DNA from: Chlorops oryzae
Taxonomy: Eukaryota; Arthropoda; Insecta; Diptera; Chloropidae
Assembly (NCBI GenBank): GCA_020466095.1
Contig: CM035808.1
Location: forward strand, 73,711,188 to 73,775,187
Length of the DNA: 64,000 bases
Reading direction: 5' to 3'
Below, piece after piece: positions 10,085-20,529 of the stretch. Within the stretch, counting starts at the first letter, position 1. Each line of letters opens with the position of its first letter. A program made the translations under genes and the position numbers. The notes beneath the pieces are model-generated. The model ran no database searches. It was not told the DNA's origin and saw nothing but the letters and a program-made list of their open reading frames with translations.

Positions 10085-12462
10085 TCAAAAACACGATTTT
10101 CTCAACTGAAAATTAGTTTGCAAATAGTTCTTAATATTATCGCGCACTGCCTTAGGATCCAAATTATTTTCTTCAATAATTTGCAGCGAAGTACTATTTT
10201 TCGGCTGAGCATATTCACATTGAGTTCCTGCTTCATTTGACCACACATGCAAGTATGGTTGCTTGTTCTTTTCTACAAAATTATGCAACATTGTGCACGC
10301 CAAAACCACTTGTGGAACAAACTCCGGGGCTACGTCAATTCGCTTGGAAATAGCTCTCCAACGCCCTTTCAATCTACCGAAGGCATTTTCCACAACGATT
10401 CGGGCACTACTTAAATAACAATTAAACGATTCCTCTTCCTTACTTAGGGAACCGATGTACGGTTTCATCAACCACGGTAACAGGGGGTAAGCTGGATCTC
10501 CAACAATACATAATGGCATTTCTGTCTCAGAAACCCTTTTGACAAAATTTGGCATCAATTTAGAGGAATTTCGGTAGAGACCAGATTGCTTGAAAACAGC
10601 AGCATCATGTGTGCTTCCCGGACATTTGCAACAAACGTCTCTAAACCTGTGACATTTAAATATTAATCTTGTTTGCAGATAGAGTTCTTAACAACATACA
10701 TATAATTGCTATCCACGACCGCTTGCATTATTATTGAGGTCCAACCTTTTCTATTGACGTAGTCCAAGTAGCCCGTACTTGGTGGCAGCATTGGAATGTG
10801 CGTTCCTAGAAGACAAAAATGATTAGGGATTTGAAATCAATTGTGTCAATATGTAGGTACACGAACCATCTATAGCGCCAATTATATTGGGTATGTGAGA
10901 CATATTTTCAAACTTCTCAGCTATTGCCAACGACTCTTCTAGCTTCGGAAATTTTATATACTCCTCCTTAAACGCTATAATAGCGTAAATCACGCGATGG
11001 AAATATTTATGTACAGTGCTCTTATGTACACCGAAGACATCTCCCACAACTCTGTACTCTGCGCAAGTCGATAATAGGGTATTTGACTGATTTTCAGAAA
11101 GTGTCTCATTTGAATCCTTATAGCTTAATATGATAGAAAGCAAAATATTTGCGGAATACGTTTAGAATTTGTTGTTAAAATTGGGATTTAAATTTGCATT
11201 TTTAATATTACGCAAAAAACGGTCTTGTTCCAATTTTACTAATCATATGGTGAGTTTGACGTCATTTGCCAGTAAACAAAAATCTAGTGAAATAGGAATC
11301 TGTATCGGTTATAAAAATATCGACATTCCGATATCAGATATCGAAGATAAAGAAATTTATAGCTCGCGATAAAAATGGCTTAAAACGGTCTGACGAAGAT
11401 TTAAGCATTCAAAAAGTCTATCATAATTTTCAAAGTTGCTTAAACAAAGTACTCACGATAATTTTGAAATCAATGAAATTAATTTCAAAAGATTTTTGTC
11501 AAAATTGAAAATCTGCAATAGTTATCATATAGATTATTGTTTAACACGGATATCGAATATCACCCATCCCTATAGTGAAGTGGGTGTATGTATATTTATA
11601 CATATGTCAACATAACCTCAAATCAGGAAGATACTTACTTAGCTGTTTTTACGTTTTTCAGCTCTGCACCAAAGAAATCCGTGTTATTTCTAAAGAAATG
11701 TGCTACCATAAAAGCGTCCACTTGAGGAAGGTTGTTGCTATCAGCTCGCACAAAATTCTTTTCCATTGTAAGCTGAAGTGCATGCACTCAAAGTAGAACG
11801 CTTTTGAATATTGTAAACAAAACACAGCTGTTTTTGTTTACTGGCTATTGACGTCACTATGCTCCGACCAATCACAGACCGTTTTAAATTTACAACAATT
11901 TATTCAAAAAAAAGGAATTTTCATTTGTGTTTTTTGTATAAAAAAAACATATAATTGTTTAAATTTTATTCAAATATCAATTTTTACACTATTTTCAATA
12001 AGAATAATCACAAATTCTTACAAAACTTTAATGGTGTCAAATACCCTATTTATAAACACATATTGCCACTTGTTTATCAATTGGAAGAGGAGGGTTAGCA
12101 ATATTGTGAGCTATATCAAGAAATGACTCCAGCGTCTTGCACAGCAAATTAAATGCATCATAGCTCATTCGAAAGCTTTCATAAAAAATTTCCTTATTTA
12201 GGGGATTTTGTAAGGTATTCCAGTGGTTTTCATCCCGTGGCCGCTTCATAAATCTCCGAACACGTGGAACAACCAGTGAAAAAAGTTGTTCAGGGAAAGA
12301 AAATTGCGTTGACAAAAACTGTTTCAATAATTTCCTCCGCTGATATAAAATTTTTCGTTCCTCCAAAAGTTTACGATGCCTCCGAAGATTCTGGATCATT
12401 AACAAGCTTTTTCGATTTTGGAGATATTTCAATAATATAATTAAACAAAAATTTCTGTTCAT
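10085..12462 (-). pseudogene. HARBI1-like DDE transposase (4 exons), interrupted by a nested element
   Basis: Read on the - strand: exon 1 12462-12049 (ATG; helical basic N-terminus; ends ...QVAICVYK). The nested element 12048-11075 follows. Exon 2 is 11074-10867 (LSTCAEYRVVGDVFG, HTH-like HKSTVHKYF, ending IIGAID). Intron 10866-10806 is 61 bp. Exon 3 is 10805-10700 (GTHIPMLPP..., GWTSIIMQAVVDS). Intron 10699-10647 is 53 bp with donor GTATGT. Exon 4 is 10646-10085. All three catalytic acids of the DDE_Tnp_4 family are present: Asp in GAIDGTHIP, Asp in VGDPAYP, Glu in VENAFGRLKGRWR. The implied length without the insert is about 428 residues, normal for HARBI1-type transposases. The insert brings a TAG immediately after exon 1, so this copy cannot make the full protein. 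Confidence 0.88.
11075..12048. mobile_element. 974-bp inverted-repeat element nested in the transposase gene
   Basis: The termini are TAGGGTATTTGAC and GTCAAATACCCTA (13 bp perfect; 15 bp if one flanking pair is included). It falls between two transposase codons that are adjacent in the family (…CVYK | LSTCAEYR…), so removing 11075-12048 exactly restores the frame. No ORF in it resembles a transposase. No target duplication is apparent if these are the true ends. Confidence 0.78.
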
Positions 12463-12496
12463 TATATACTTTTTAAACAAACACTCGTCGATGTAA

Positions 12497-12662
12497 GGGG
12501 CTGTCCATTAATTACGTAAGGGCGATTTTGACCATTTTTGACCCCCCCGCCCCCCCTCGTAAGCATACTTTAGTATAAATCAGACACCCTTTATAAGCAG
12601 GCGTAAGATTTTTCGAACCCCCTGGCCCCCCTTTTATGCTTACGTAATTAATGGACAGCCCC
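12497..12662. mobile_element. 166-bp PIF/Harbinger-type MITE with TAA duplication
   Basis: The ends are GGGGCTGTCCATTAATTACG and its inverted match, about 25 bp near-perfect. The 3-bp TAA lies on both sides (12494-12496, 12663-12665), the PIF/Harbinger signature. The C-rich inner part is CCCCCCGCCCCCC. It lies inside the larger Harbinger element, upstream of the transposase start. Confidence 0.9.
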
Positions 12663-13033
12663 TAACAACTGATTTGAGCGCCTTGCACACAAACATACGG
12701 CGTGACGTGTTGCCGGTGTACATGTTTGCGAAGATCTTACGCACATACTTTACATATGGAATTCTTACATTCCCTTGAATTCAAAGAAGTTTCTGCGAAT
12801 GACAAAAAATCCAACTCATTTCGACTTTTAGTCATGCATTGTAATGTGTGTCCCATACATTTATATTTCTTAAAACATAATTTTCGTGTATGTCATGCCG
12901 TATCGCCGTGTCAGTGCCTCTTAAGAATAAAACTGGGTTAGTCTTTCAACTCAAGTTAAAAATTGCCCGTTTATGCTTAGGTTTTTTACCCGGGTTGAAT
13001 ATACCTGGGTTAACATGATGCATAAACGTAGTA

Positions 13034-13209
13034 ATAGTGGTATAAGTCCGAGCACTGATTGACAATTATTTCGATCGATATTTGTTGAGCGCGTCGAAAG
13101 TTTTGGGGCATATGAAAATTTTTTATATTTTTTGAGCTCAAATTGAATGAAGTTCAATATAAATTGACCGAAAGCCTTCTTTCCAGCAGATTGTCCTATT
13201 TTCAGCCCG
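13034..13209. other. spacer between Harbinger and next repeat
   Basis: No recognised content. Confidence 0.3.
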
Positions 13210-14309
13210 ATTCTGAATATACCCGGGGAATTTACTTTTCTCGAGACTAAAATTCCACTTTTTTAAAAATGTAGATAGGGTAAGGAAAATTATGGGTACC
13301 GGTCAAATACTCATTCCGTACCAAATTTCTTCCCATAAATAATTAAGAAAGGCGAAATTTACTCCATGTAGAAGCGTAGGTCTAACTGTCGACGTCGAAA
13401 AGGCTCTGCCGCTTATAAGAAATTCACCATTAGGCAGGTAAAGGAAATTCAATTCTTTCGAGAAATTCACAAAAAAGCTACCAACAAAAACCTTAAGTAG
13501 GAATGGTAAATTCAACTCTTTCGAGAAATTCACTAGAAAGCTACCAACATCAATACGGGTCAATGATGCCAGATTTTATCGATAAAAAAAAAACCCTCAC
13601 ATATTGTAAAAAACCCACTTTTCCCCATTTTCAAAAACTAAAAACCCACGAAAAAATCCAGAATGATTTTTTGAAAATATGGGCGTACCGATTTCAAAAT
13701 TGAACATTGGATTTAAACGCAATGTTTTAATATTTTAATAAAAAATCAAGAAAATAACAAAAAATAAAAGTAACTTAAAATTGCAGTCTTATTTATGACT
13801 TAAAAAAAACCGAGTTTCTTAACAACACTTAGGGAACACGCGACAAGATACAGCAAAAAGAGTCATGCATGGTACTGGAAGAGGGAAAACACGATTTTCA
13901 TTCTCATAAGTAGTAAATATACCTTAAATGTAGTGCATATATTTCGATATAAAATTACCCATACAGGAGATTTTCGATTTAACGAGTATTCGCGTTAGCG
14001 AGTTTCGCATTTAACGAGCATTTAAATTCGTTCCATTGAGTATCTTATATAACGAGCAAAATGGGACAAATATTTTTGTGTGCACTCGGTTTAGCGAGCA
14101 ACATAAGAAATCAGTGAAATAGCATAAAGAGAAACAAAGAGGAATCCAAGAAATAGTTAGACGAAGAGTCTAAAAGCGCGTGTGCTGCTCCAACTGCCGC
14201 AAGCAGTCAATGTATGAAAAGTAATGTTCAATTTTGCGTGACCTGCATGAAATCGAAAAAGCGCAGGCGCTATTGGACTTACCGCTTTATTTGTGCACAG
14301 TTGTTCAGT

Positions 14310-14590
14310 GATGTCAATTTTTAATCCCCAAAGTCCCCACGTAAGCATACGTTAGTAGAAATTAGTCGCGTATCAACATAGGGGCTAGGAGGGGCTTTGT
14401 CCCACCACGATTCTTGGTCTTAGGTGGAAAGAACTACGAAAATTAAAAGGAAAAAAATTGTGGAAATTTTTCCCCCCTCGGGAAGTTGGATTGGTACGGG
14501 TCTGGTATACATCAGACTCGCCATAAAATCAAGCAAAAGATATCTCAAACCCCTCCCCTTTTTTAACGCTTACGAAATTATTGAATCTTT
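14310..14590. mobile_element. degenerate relative of the GGGGCTGTCC MITE
   Basis: Blocks 'ccccacgtaagcatacgtta' near 14335 and 'cctcccctttttt..cgctta' near 14555 match the inside of the MITE at 12497-12662 in the same order. The ends are decayed. Nested in the Tigger-like element. Confidence 0.5.
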
Positions 14591-15134
14591 AATTTTGTTC
14601 GTAGGGAAATTTTGATTTCTAAAAAAAAGTCGTTTAATTTTAAAATTTTATGTCTAACCAAAAGGTCATCAAATGAAGTTAAATGGTAAAAATAAGAATC
14701 AATTGCTTTTCTAATGGGAAAGTTTTTTGATAGATAATTTTGTTTTAATGGTTTTCAAGGTTTAACCAATTTGTTCTATTTCTTGGTTTATGATTTTAAT
14801 TGCATGGTCGTTGAAACATACGTGATCAATAGTTTCATGTCTTAATTTGCCATTTCCATTATTTTATTATTTTTCTGTCAACAATGCGATTCTTCGAGGT
14901 ACCGAAAAATATTATTTCATTACTGACTCTACATTAACTGGAAAATTGCGATGGATATTAAAAGCGGCAAGTCCACTTAGACGATCTTATTTTATTGTTC
15001 ACCTCAAGTACGTTTTCAAGCGTCGCAGAGTAGAAAATGACCGTTAGTTTCCTGACGTGTTAACAGGCAAAACGGCGTGAACCCCCAAAACCCTCCACCT
15101 GCGTACGGGCCTGGTTCGGTTTATAAAAGAATGA

Positions 15135-15151
15135 CCCCCCCCCCCCCCCCC
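15135..15151 (+). repeat. C17 homopolymer
   Basis: Seventeen consecutive C bases in otherwise AT-rich DNA. Confidence 0.95.
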
Positions 15152-15885
15152 ATATTACCTATGTATTTTATAATTTAAACAAAACGTGATCTCATAAGTT
15201 TTTTACTCTGTTTACGTAGACGTTATGTATATGTTTAATATGAACCAAAATGAAGAGTTGTGTTATTTTTTTGTTATAATAATTCTTTTGAAATAAAAAA
15301 TTGTTTATATCCCAATTTTTAATTTAAATCTCTTACAATAAGAAAAAAATTATTTTGCGATGGTACTCTATTTAACGAGAAATTCGATTTAACGAGAAGT
15401 GCTGGCAACATTGAGCTCGTTAAATCGGAAATCTCCTGAACTTTTCCCCATGTCACGATATTTGAGTGAAAAAACCCACAATATGGCGAAAAACCCATAA
15501 TCTGGCATCACTGATACGGGTAGACACAAAGTGGCACTATGATGCCACCTGCAACAAAATTAAAAAAGAAACACCGCGTCGGCTCGGTTTTTTATATTGC
15601 TTGAAAAGTTCATAATTGAAACTTTAATAAATGTATTACGATATGTTTTTGCTTAGGTGCACGAATGTTTTCATTTTGTAATAAATTGACATACATATTT
15701 GACTACGGCTACGAATTCGATTGTACATAGAATTCAGTATTTTTGCTGAAAAAGTGTGATCAAAAAGTTATGTGGACAGAGTAGAACTAAAAAAACAATT
15801 TCTATTTCTCTTTTATATTGAGTTTCCTTGATTAGGTTTATGTTTTTCAAGCTTTTGATGTCATTTTATGAGTTTGGTAGATATT

Positions 15886-16004
15886 AGTGGTATTCAAGCA
15901 ACAGTGCAAGTCGCAGTGTGCAATATTTGCACTGCTTTTTTTGTACGCAATTTGACAAGTGAAAATATTGCACACTGCGATTGCACTGTTGCTTGAATAC
16001 CACT
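15886..16004. mobile_element. 119-bp hairpin MITE with ATT duplication
   Basis: The arms of about 45 bp are almost perfect inverted repeats (AGTGGTATTCAAGCAACAGT... / ...CTTGAATACCACT), differing by one indel. ATT lies on both sides (15883-15885, 16005-16007). Copy B at about 17826-17840 shows the uninterrupted 'gatattttatatg'. Confidence 0.92.
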
Positions 16005-16017
16005 ATTTTATATGTAA

Positions 16018-16408
16018 TGCTATAAACAGAATAAGGGCGTCAGCGAATATTCGCTCGACGTCGTTGCTTAAAATGCACACGGTTATACGAAGTTGCCCAC
16101 AACACAGCGAATTTCGCCGCGTCAAAACGCTGCAATAGCTCTAATTCTAATGGTAGCGCCGGCGACTGGCGAATCGCAGAATTTACACATCAAAAAACAT
16201 ATGCATTTGTATAAAATCTTTGAGATTTTGTTTCGAAAATGAGGGTTTGTACTTTCTGCTGGCAATGACTTATATTTTCAATCATAGTTTTTCGAAATTC
16301 TGAAAACAACATGAGTTCGCCATTCGCTGTCATTGTGTTTACCCGCGCGAATTCTTCGGCGTATTCGCCTGGCGAATATTCGCTTACGCCCTTATTCTGT
16401 TTATAGCA
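16018..16408. mobile_element. 391-bp MITE with TAA duplication
   Basis: The TIR of about 38 bp begins TGCTATAAACAGAATAAGG and has the matching inverted end at 16371-16408. TAA lies at 16015-16017 and 16409-16411. The empty site 'tatgtaatgtactcgaaaatc' is at about 17838-17858 in copy B. The interior is rich in CGAATATTCGC palindromes. A 3-bp TAA duplication fits PIF/Harbinger. Confidence 0.9.
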
Positions 16409-16639
16409 TAATGTTCGAAAATCTGCAAAAATTAAAAATAAAAGTGGCAATTCCAAACACTTCATTTGACCAGAGCAGAGCAAAAGATTTCGCTGCCATA
16501 GCATGCTTCTCTTTTCCTCATGTTGTATGCCTATGTTGAAACAGCGTAGTTCTAACCATGTAGGAGTGTAGGTCTAACTCTCGACGTCGAAAAGGCCCTG
16601 CCGCGATGGGAAAATACACCATTAGACAGGTATAGGTAT

Positions 16640-17285
16640 AAGAACCCAACCGGATTTTATTGCATGCTTGACAAAATCATCGATGCAGAAGTATTGAAGA
16701 ATTCATTTGTAAAGAGACCAATTGGTGCTGTTTCGAATGATTTTCTAGTGAAAATTTCATGGAAGCAAGAGCTCGTTGGAAGAGATCCTTCTTTAAACGA
16801 AATTTTCATTTGAAAAATGGTTGATTACTTCTTTTTTCAATGAAGATATTAAGCAATTTTCATGAACACAGTGTTTTGCATATTTTCAAAATGTCTGCTA
16901 TGATTTACACATTTTTTTAGCAAGTTTTATTCACTTATGATTTTCATTGAAGTGCATTTAAAACTAAACAATTGTGATAGAATCAGTAACGTTTTATGTT
17001 ATGAGCTACCGTTATATTAAAACATATTCAATGAAGTGCTTTCAACCGAAATGGAAATAAAATATTTAAAAAATTAATAATAAAAAATATTTCTGTTTCT
17101 TTCCCTCCCAGATCCCAGTAGCGTTTACTTTTTTCAAATGAAATTTTCATTTGTATTAGGATCATATACTCTATTTTCAAATGAAATAATCATGCACGTT
17201 GAATCCATTTTAGCCAGCTAGCATGTGCTTTTTTCTCAAATGAAGTTTTCATGCGATTCAGGGTCATAAACTCCTTTAACACATG
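16640..17285. repeat. AT-rich spacer with repeated 'caaatgaaattttcat' palindromes
   Basis: The near-palindrome TTTCAAATGAAATTTTCATT and variants recur near 17135, 17175 and 17236, with related forms near 16735 and 16800. 'ggatcatatactc' and 'gggtcataaactcc' follow two of them at the same distance, so this is a degenerate tandem repeat. No coding content. Confidence 0.5.
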
Positions 17286-17399
17286 AATTTTGAAGTACTG
17301 AAAATAGCGGCCATCTTCTCACAAGTTTCATTAGAAATAAGGGTTAGTAATGCGAGTAATCGCAGTATGAATTTGCACCACTTCGGAAGTACTGCAGAA

Positions 17400-17985
17400 G
17401 TAGTGAAATTTCCGGCTGGGAAATTCAACAAATTCGAGAAATTCACTAGAAAGCTACCAACAACAATACGGGTAGACACAAAGTGGCACTATGATGCCAC
17501 TTGCAAGAAAATTATTAAAGAAACACGGCGTCAGCTCGGTTTTTTATATTGCTTGAAAATTTCATAATTGAAAATGTATTAGGTTATGTTTTTGCTTAAT
17601 GTGCACGAATGTTTTCATTTTGTAATAAATTTACATACATTTTTGGCTACGGCTACGAATTTGATTGTATTATATATAGATTTTAGTATTTTTGATAAAA
17701 CATTGTCTTCAAAAAGTTATGTAGACAGGGTAGAACTAAAAAAACAATTTCTACTTCTCCTTGATATTGAGTTTCCTTGATTAGTTTTGTTTTTTTCAAG
17801 CTTTTTATATCAATTTATGAGTTTGGTAGATATTTTATATGTAATGTACTCGAAAATCGCCCAAAATTAAAAATAAAAGTGGCAGTGCATTTCACCACAG
17901 CAGAGCTAAAGATTTCGCTGCCATAGCATGCTTCTCTTTTCCTCGTGCTATATGCATATGGTGAAGCAGCGTAGCTCTAACACAT
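17400..17985 (+). repeat. copy B of the host repeat (holds the empty insertion sites)
   Basis: It matches copy A in order: 'cgagaaattcactagaaagc', 'gggtagacacaaagtggcac', 'ctcggttttttatattgc', 'ttgcttaatgtgcacgaatg', 'gctgccatagcatgcttctc'. None of the three insertions found in copy A is present. Confidence 0.85.
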
Positions 17986-18164
17986 TGCAGGGATTAGGAA
18001 TAAGAAGAGTTAGACCTACACTCCTACATGGTGTACTCTCGAGAAAAGCAAATTCCCCGGGAATTCGTTACCCGGGAATATTCAGATATGTGCTGATTAT
18101 TTTTTATATAATGGGCTTTGGCTAAAATAATTAGTTCTTTCTCACTTGAGTCTATTTTTTCCAT

Positions 18165-18565
18165 ATATAACTATATATGTCACTCAGGAGCCGTTACCAT
18201 TTTGGCTCTTTTCACCACGGTCTTGGGTACCCACCATGGTCTTGGGTACCCACCAAAATGAGCATTTTCTACTGAGGTACTCACCAAAAGTATTTCTCTC
18301 TCTCTCTCAATATCTCTGAGAGTGACATACATATATAACTATATATGTCACTCAGGAGCCGTTCCTATTTTGGCTCTTTTCAACACAGTCTTGAGTACCC
18401 GCCACGGTCCTGGGTACCCACCACTTAGTTACTCACCAAAAGTATTTCTCTCTCGCTCTTTTTTGCCTGCCGAGTAACATCTCTTTCTAAGTGGCGCAAA
18501 ATGTCCCTTCAAAAATCTATGAGAGTGACATATATAATAATATATGGTGACATATATTGTTATAT
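18165..18565 (+). repeat. tandem pair of the 'cttgggtacccacc' repeat with ATATAT palindromes
   Basis: Two units (about 18165-18335 and 18336-18540) share ATATATGTCACTCAGGAGCC, TTTTGGCTCTTTTCA and CTCACCAAAAGTATTTCTCTC. They end in CT microsatellite and 'tatataactatatatg' palindromes. An inverted single copy lies at 7440-7865. Confidence 0.85.
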
Positions 18566-18630
18566 ATGCTATTTTCAAAATTTTGTTAATTTGTTAGTGT
18601 TGCTGCAAAACTATCGATTGTACTCTGGAT

Positions 18631-19528
18631 CAGGGCATGAAAATAAACGAAACGAAACGTTTCTAAATGTTCCTTTCGGCTCATTAAAAAAAAAAAAAAA
18701 AAAACGAAACCCAAAAGAAATTAGATTTTGTTTAAAAGTATTTTGTACAGTTTAAGTTTTTGAGAAAATACGAAATCGAAACTGAAAAGTTTGCTGCGAT
18801 ATGTCTAAAAAGAAAAACGAAACATATGATACGTTTCGGGGAAACGTTTCCCAATAAATTCTCTCTGTGCAAGGAAGGAAGATTATTTATAGATTTTCTT
18901 GTAAATTTAAAACCGGTTTATGGGTGGTCATTATCAGACCTGTAATTTTCAAATACAAATACCAATACCATTACAAATACCTAAGGAATTAAAAACTTAA
19001 CCCGGTAACGCCTGAATTAAAAAAATTAAATATAAAAAATAAAATGAAATATGAACTGGTTCAGGTATGGGAATGACAGAAAACGAACCATTACACTGAC
19101 TTGAGTAGATGGAATAGCTAACACACCCTTTGCTATATTCGTCATTGAATTGTTTTGCCTCTTCCAAAATTCTATAACATTTTCACATATCCCAAGCCGA
19201 TGTTGTCGTTCATAGATTATAAGATCGTCCTCTATTTTTTGATAGTTTCACATTTGATTTTTAAAGGAATACTAGATTGTTCAATTTCAAAATATTTAAA
19301 GAAAAAAAGGAGGTTGATATGTATCGAAATCATAAGAAACTTTTCAATTCTAGACAAACGTTTGAATTCAAAAAAGAACGAAATTCGAAACGTTTCGTTT
19401 CGTTCTTTTTGCTTGGAAAAAATACTGATTTTGTTTTTACTCATGGAACAAAACTTTTCAAAATAGTTGAAAAGTTTGTTTCTTCATGTGAACGGTACGT
19501 GAATCGTTCCGTTTATTTTCATACACTG
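18631..19528. mobile_element. hAT-type non-autonomous element, 898 bp
   Basis: The ends are CAGGGCATGAAAATAAACG and (inverted) CAGTGTATGAAAATAAACG. The perfect 8-bp duplication CTCTGGAT lies at 18623-18630 and 19529-19536. Subterminal 'cgaaacg' repeats are present on both sides. The ORFs inside (for example around 19160-19540) show no transposase signature. Confidence 0.93.
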
Positions 19529-19741
19529 CTCTGGATATATTAATATGTTGTATTTTCCGTAGCAATCCATATCTTTATGAGTGAAAAAGTTTTTAGAAGT
19601 TTTTCAAAAACCATCGAATTTATCGATGATCACAGTGTTGATGGTCCAGCAGCTCTAATTTTTCCGATTCTACCCGACGTGACGTCAAAACGAAATAAAG
19701 CTATAAAACAATTTTTGATTGAAGTGGAAACTTAGCTTTAT

Positions 19742-19990
19742 ACCGTAAAACTCGTAATAAGGCGTACGTATAAGCGTAGTATCATACTACGCGTATACGT
19801 TAAACCTTATTCACGACTAGGAAAATCGCGAATAGTGAAGTCACCGTTTATACGGCAACCGACATTAGTTGGTCTTAGCGCTACCTGACTGCCAAAACGA
19901 AATGAAATGGTAGCACACCTGAAAAACACATGAATTCATAGCATCACGAATGCTTTTATCAATTAGTTTTTCAAAAGTGAAAAAATCTCA
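19742..19990. mobile_element. remnants of the 'cgaatag' MITE, two ends back to back
   Basis: 'aataaggcgtacgtataagcg' is followed by TAGTATCATACTACG and then the inverted 'gcgtatacgttaaaccttattc'. Two copies in opposite orientation therefore meet at about 19780-19795, each end being CTACG flanked by TA. Confidence 0.6.
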
Positions 19991-20136
19991 GTCTCTGATT
20001 TAAGTATTATCCATGTGCAGCGGTTGGTTTCCTTTCCGTTCTCCATCTTTTTTGCTAGATTTTTGAACTCAAATTAAACAAAAGCGCTGCCGGATCGTCA
20101 AAAAGAGAGAAATCAGCGAAAAATGTGGCATCACCT

Positions 20137-20274
20137 TTCGTGTTTATCGCGAATAGTCTCACTATTCACGAATAACTTTCGTGAATTAGCTATTCGTGAA
20201 TAAGACCGTTTATACGGTAAAAATCGCTATTCGCGATATTCTTATTCGCGAATAAGGCGTACGTATAAACGTAG
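20137..20274 (+). mobile_element. small palindromic MITE, copy 2 ('cgaatag' family)
   Basis: Nearly collinear with 6990-7143. It holds internal palindromes such as TATTCGCGAATA and CCGTTTATACGG and ends ATAAACGTAG followed by TA. Confidence 0.72.
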
Positions 20275-20529
20275 TAACAGTCAAGAACATAATTGTTTAA
20301 AGATTTCACCCTCTAAATAAGCACGTAAATTTCCCATTCCACACACAGGTATATAAATCCATCAAGTAGTTTGCCTTTCTTTCGCTACCTCGGGGCGCAC
20401 GCTAATTACAAGTTAACGCAGTCAACAGATGGTATTTAATACATCAGGACGAATTAATTTTACTTGGAAATATTAATTAGCTCTTTCGAGCCCTTTAGCT
20501 TGGAAATGTCAAGTTTAGAAACCATATAA

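Larger units (their letters stand above)
8191..13031. mobile_element. PIF/Harbinger transposon, 4.84 kb, two genes, with nested inserts
   Basis: The terminal inverted repeats are 38 bp with one or two mismatches (8191-8228 CTACGTTTATGCATCATG...; 12994-13031). Subterminal 'GCATAAACG' and 'aactcgagttga'-type motifs recur inside both ends. The element carries the two genes typical of PIF/Harbinger: a Myb/SANT-like protein on + (8448-9973) and a DDE transposase on - (12462-10085). TA lies on both outer sides (8189-8190, 13032-13033). The usual 3-bp TWA duplication is not evident. Both genes are damaged, so this copy is probably dead, although a functional source may exist elsewhere. Confidence 0.9.
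13964..15438. mobile_element. pogo/Tigger-like non-autonomous element, 1475 bp, nested
   Basis: The ends CAGGAGATTTTCGATTTAAC and (inverted) GCTCGTTAAATCGGAAATCTCCTG agree over about 23 bp. 'TTTAACGAG' and 'TTAGCGAG' motifs recur many times inside both ends, a pattern typical of Tigger/pogo subterminal regions. Flanks are TA on the left and AA on the right, so a TA duplication may have mutated. No transposase frame is visible. Confidence 0.78.
13561..15513. mobile_element. hAT-type element, 1953 bp, nested
   Basis: The ends are CAATGATGCCAGAT and ATCTGGCATCACTG. The perfect 8-bp target duplication ATACGGGT lies at 13553-13560 and 15514-15521. Copy B of the host repeat at 17459-17480 (accaacaacaatacgggtag) shows the empty site. 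It contains the pogo/Tigger-like element 13964-15438 and so was originally about 480 bp. Confidence 0.93.
13210..18086. mobile_element. composite repeat block bounded by inverted repeats
   Basis: The outer inverted repeats are 13210-13246 (TTCTGAATATACCCGGGG...CTCGAGA) and 18037-18086 (TCTCGAGAAAAGCAAATTCC... with an extra ACCCGGGAAT block). Inside are two direct copies of one repeat: copy A (about 13490-16555, broken by three insertions) and copy B (about 17400-17985, uninterrupted). A 'gtaggtctaactctcgacgtcgaaaagg.cctgccgc' block occurs near 13376 and 16567, and partly inverted near 18010. No transposase is visible, so the block is either a non-autonomous element or several overlapping ones. 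Confidence 0.6.
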
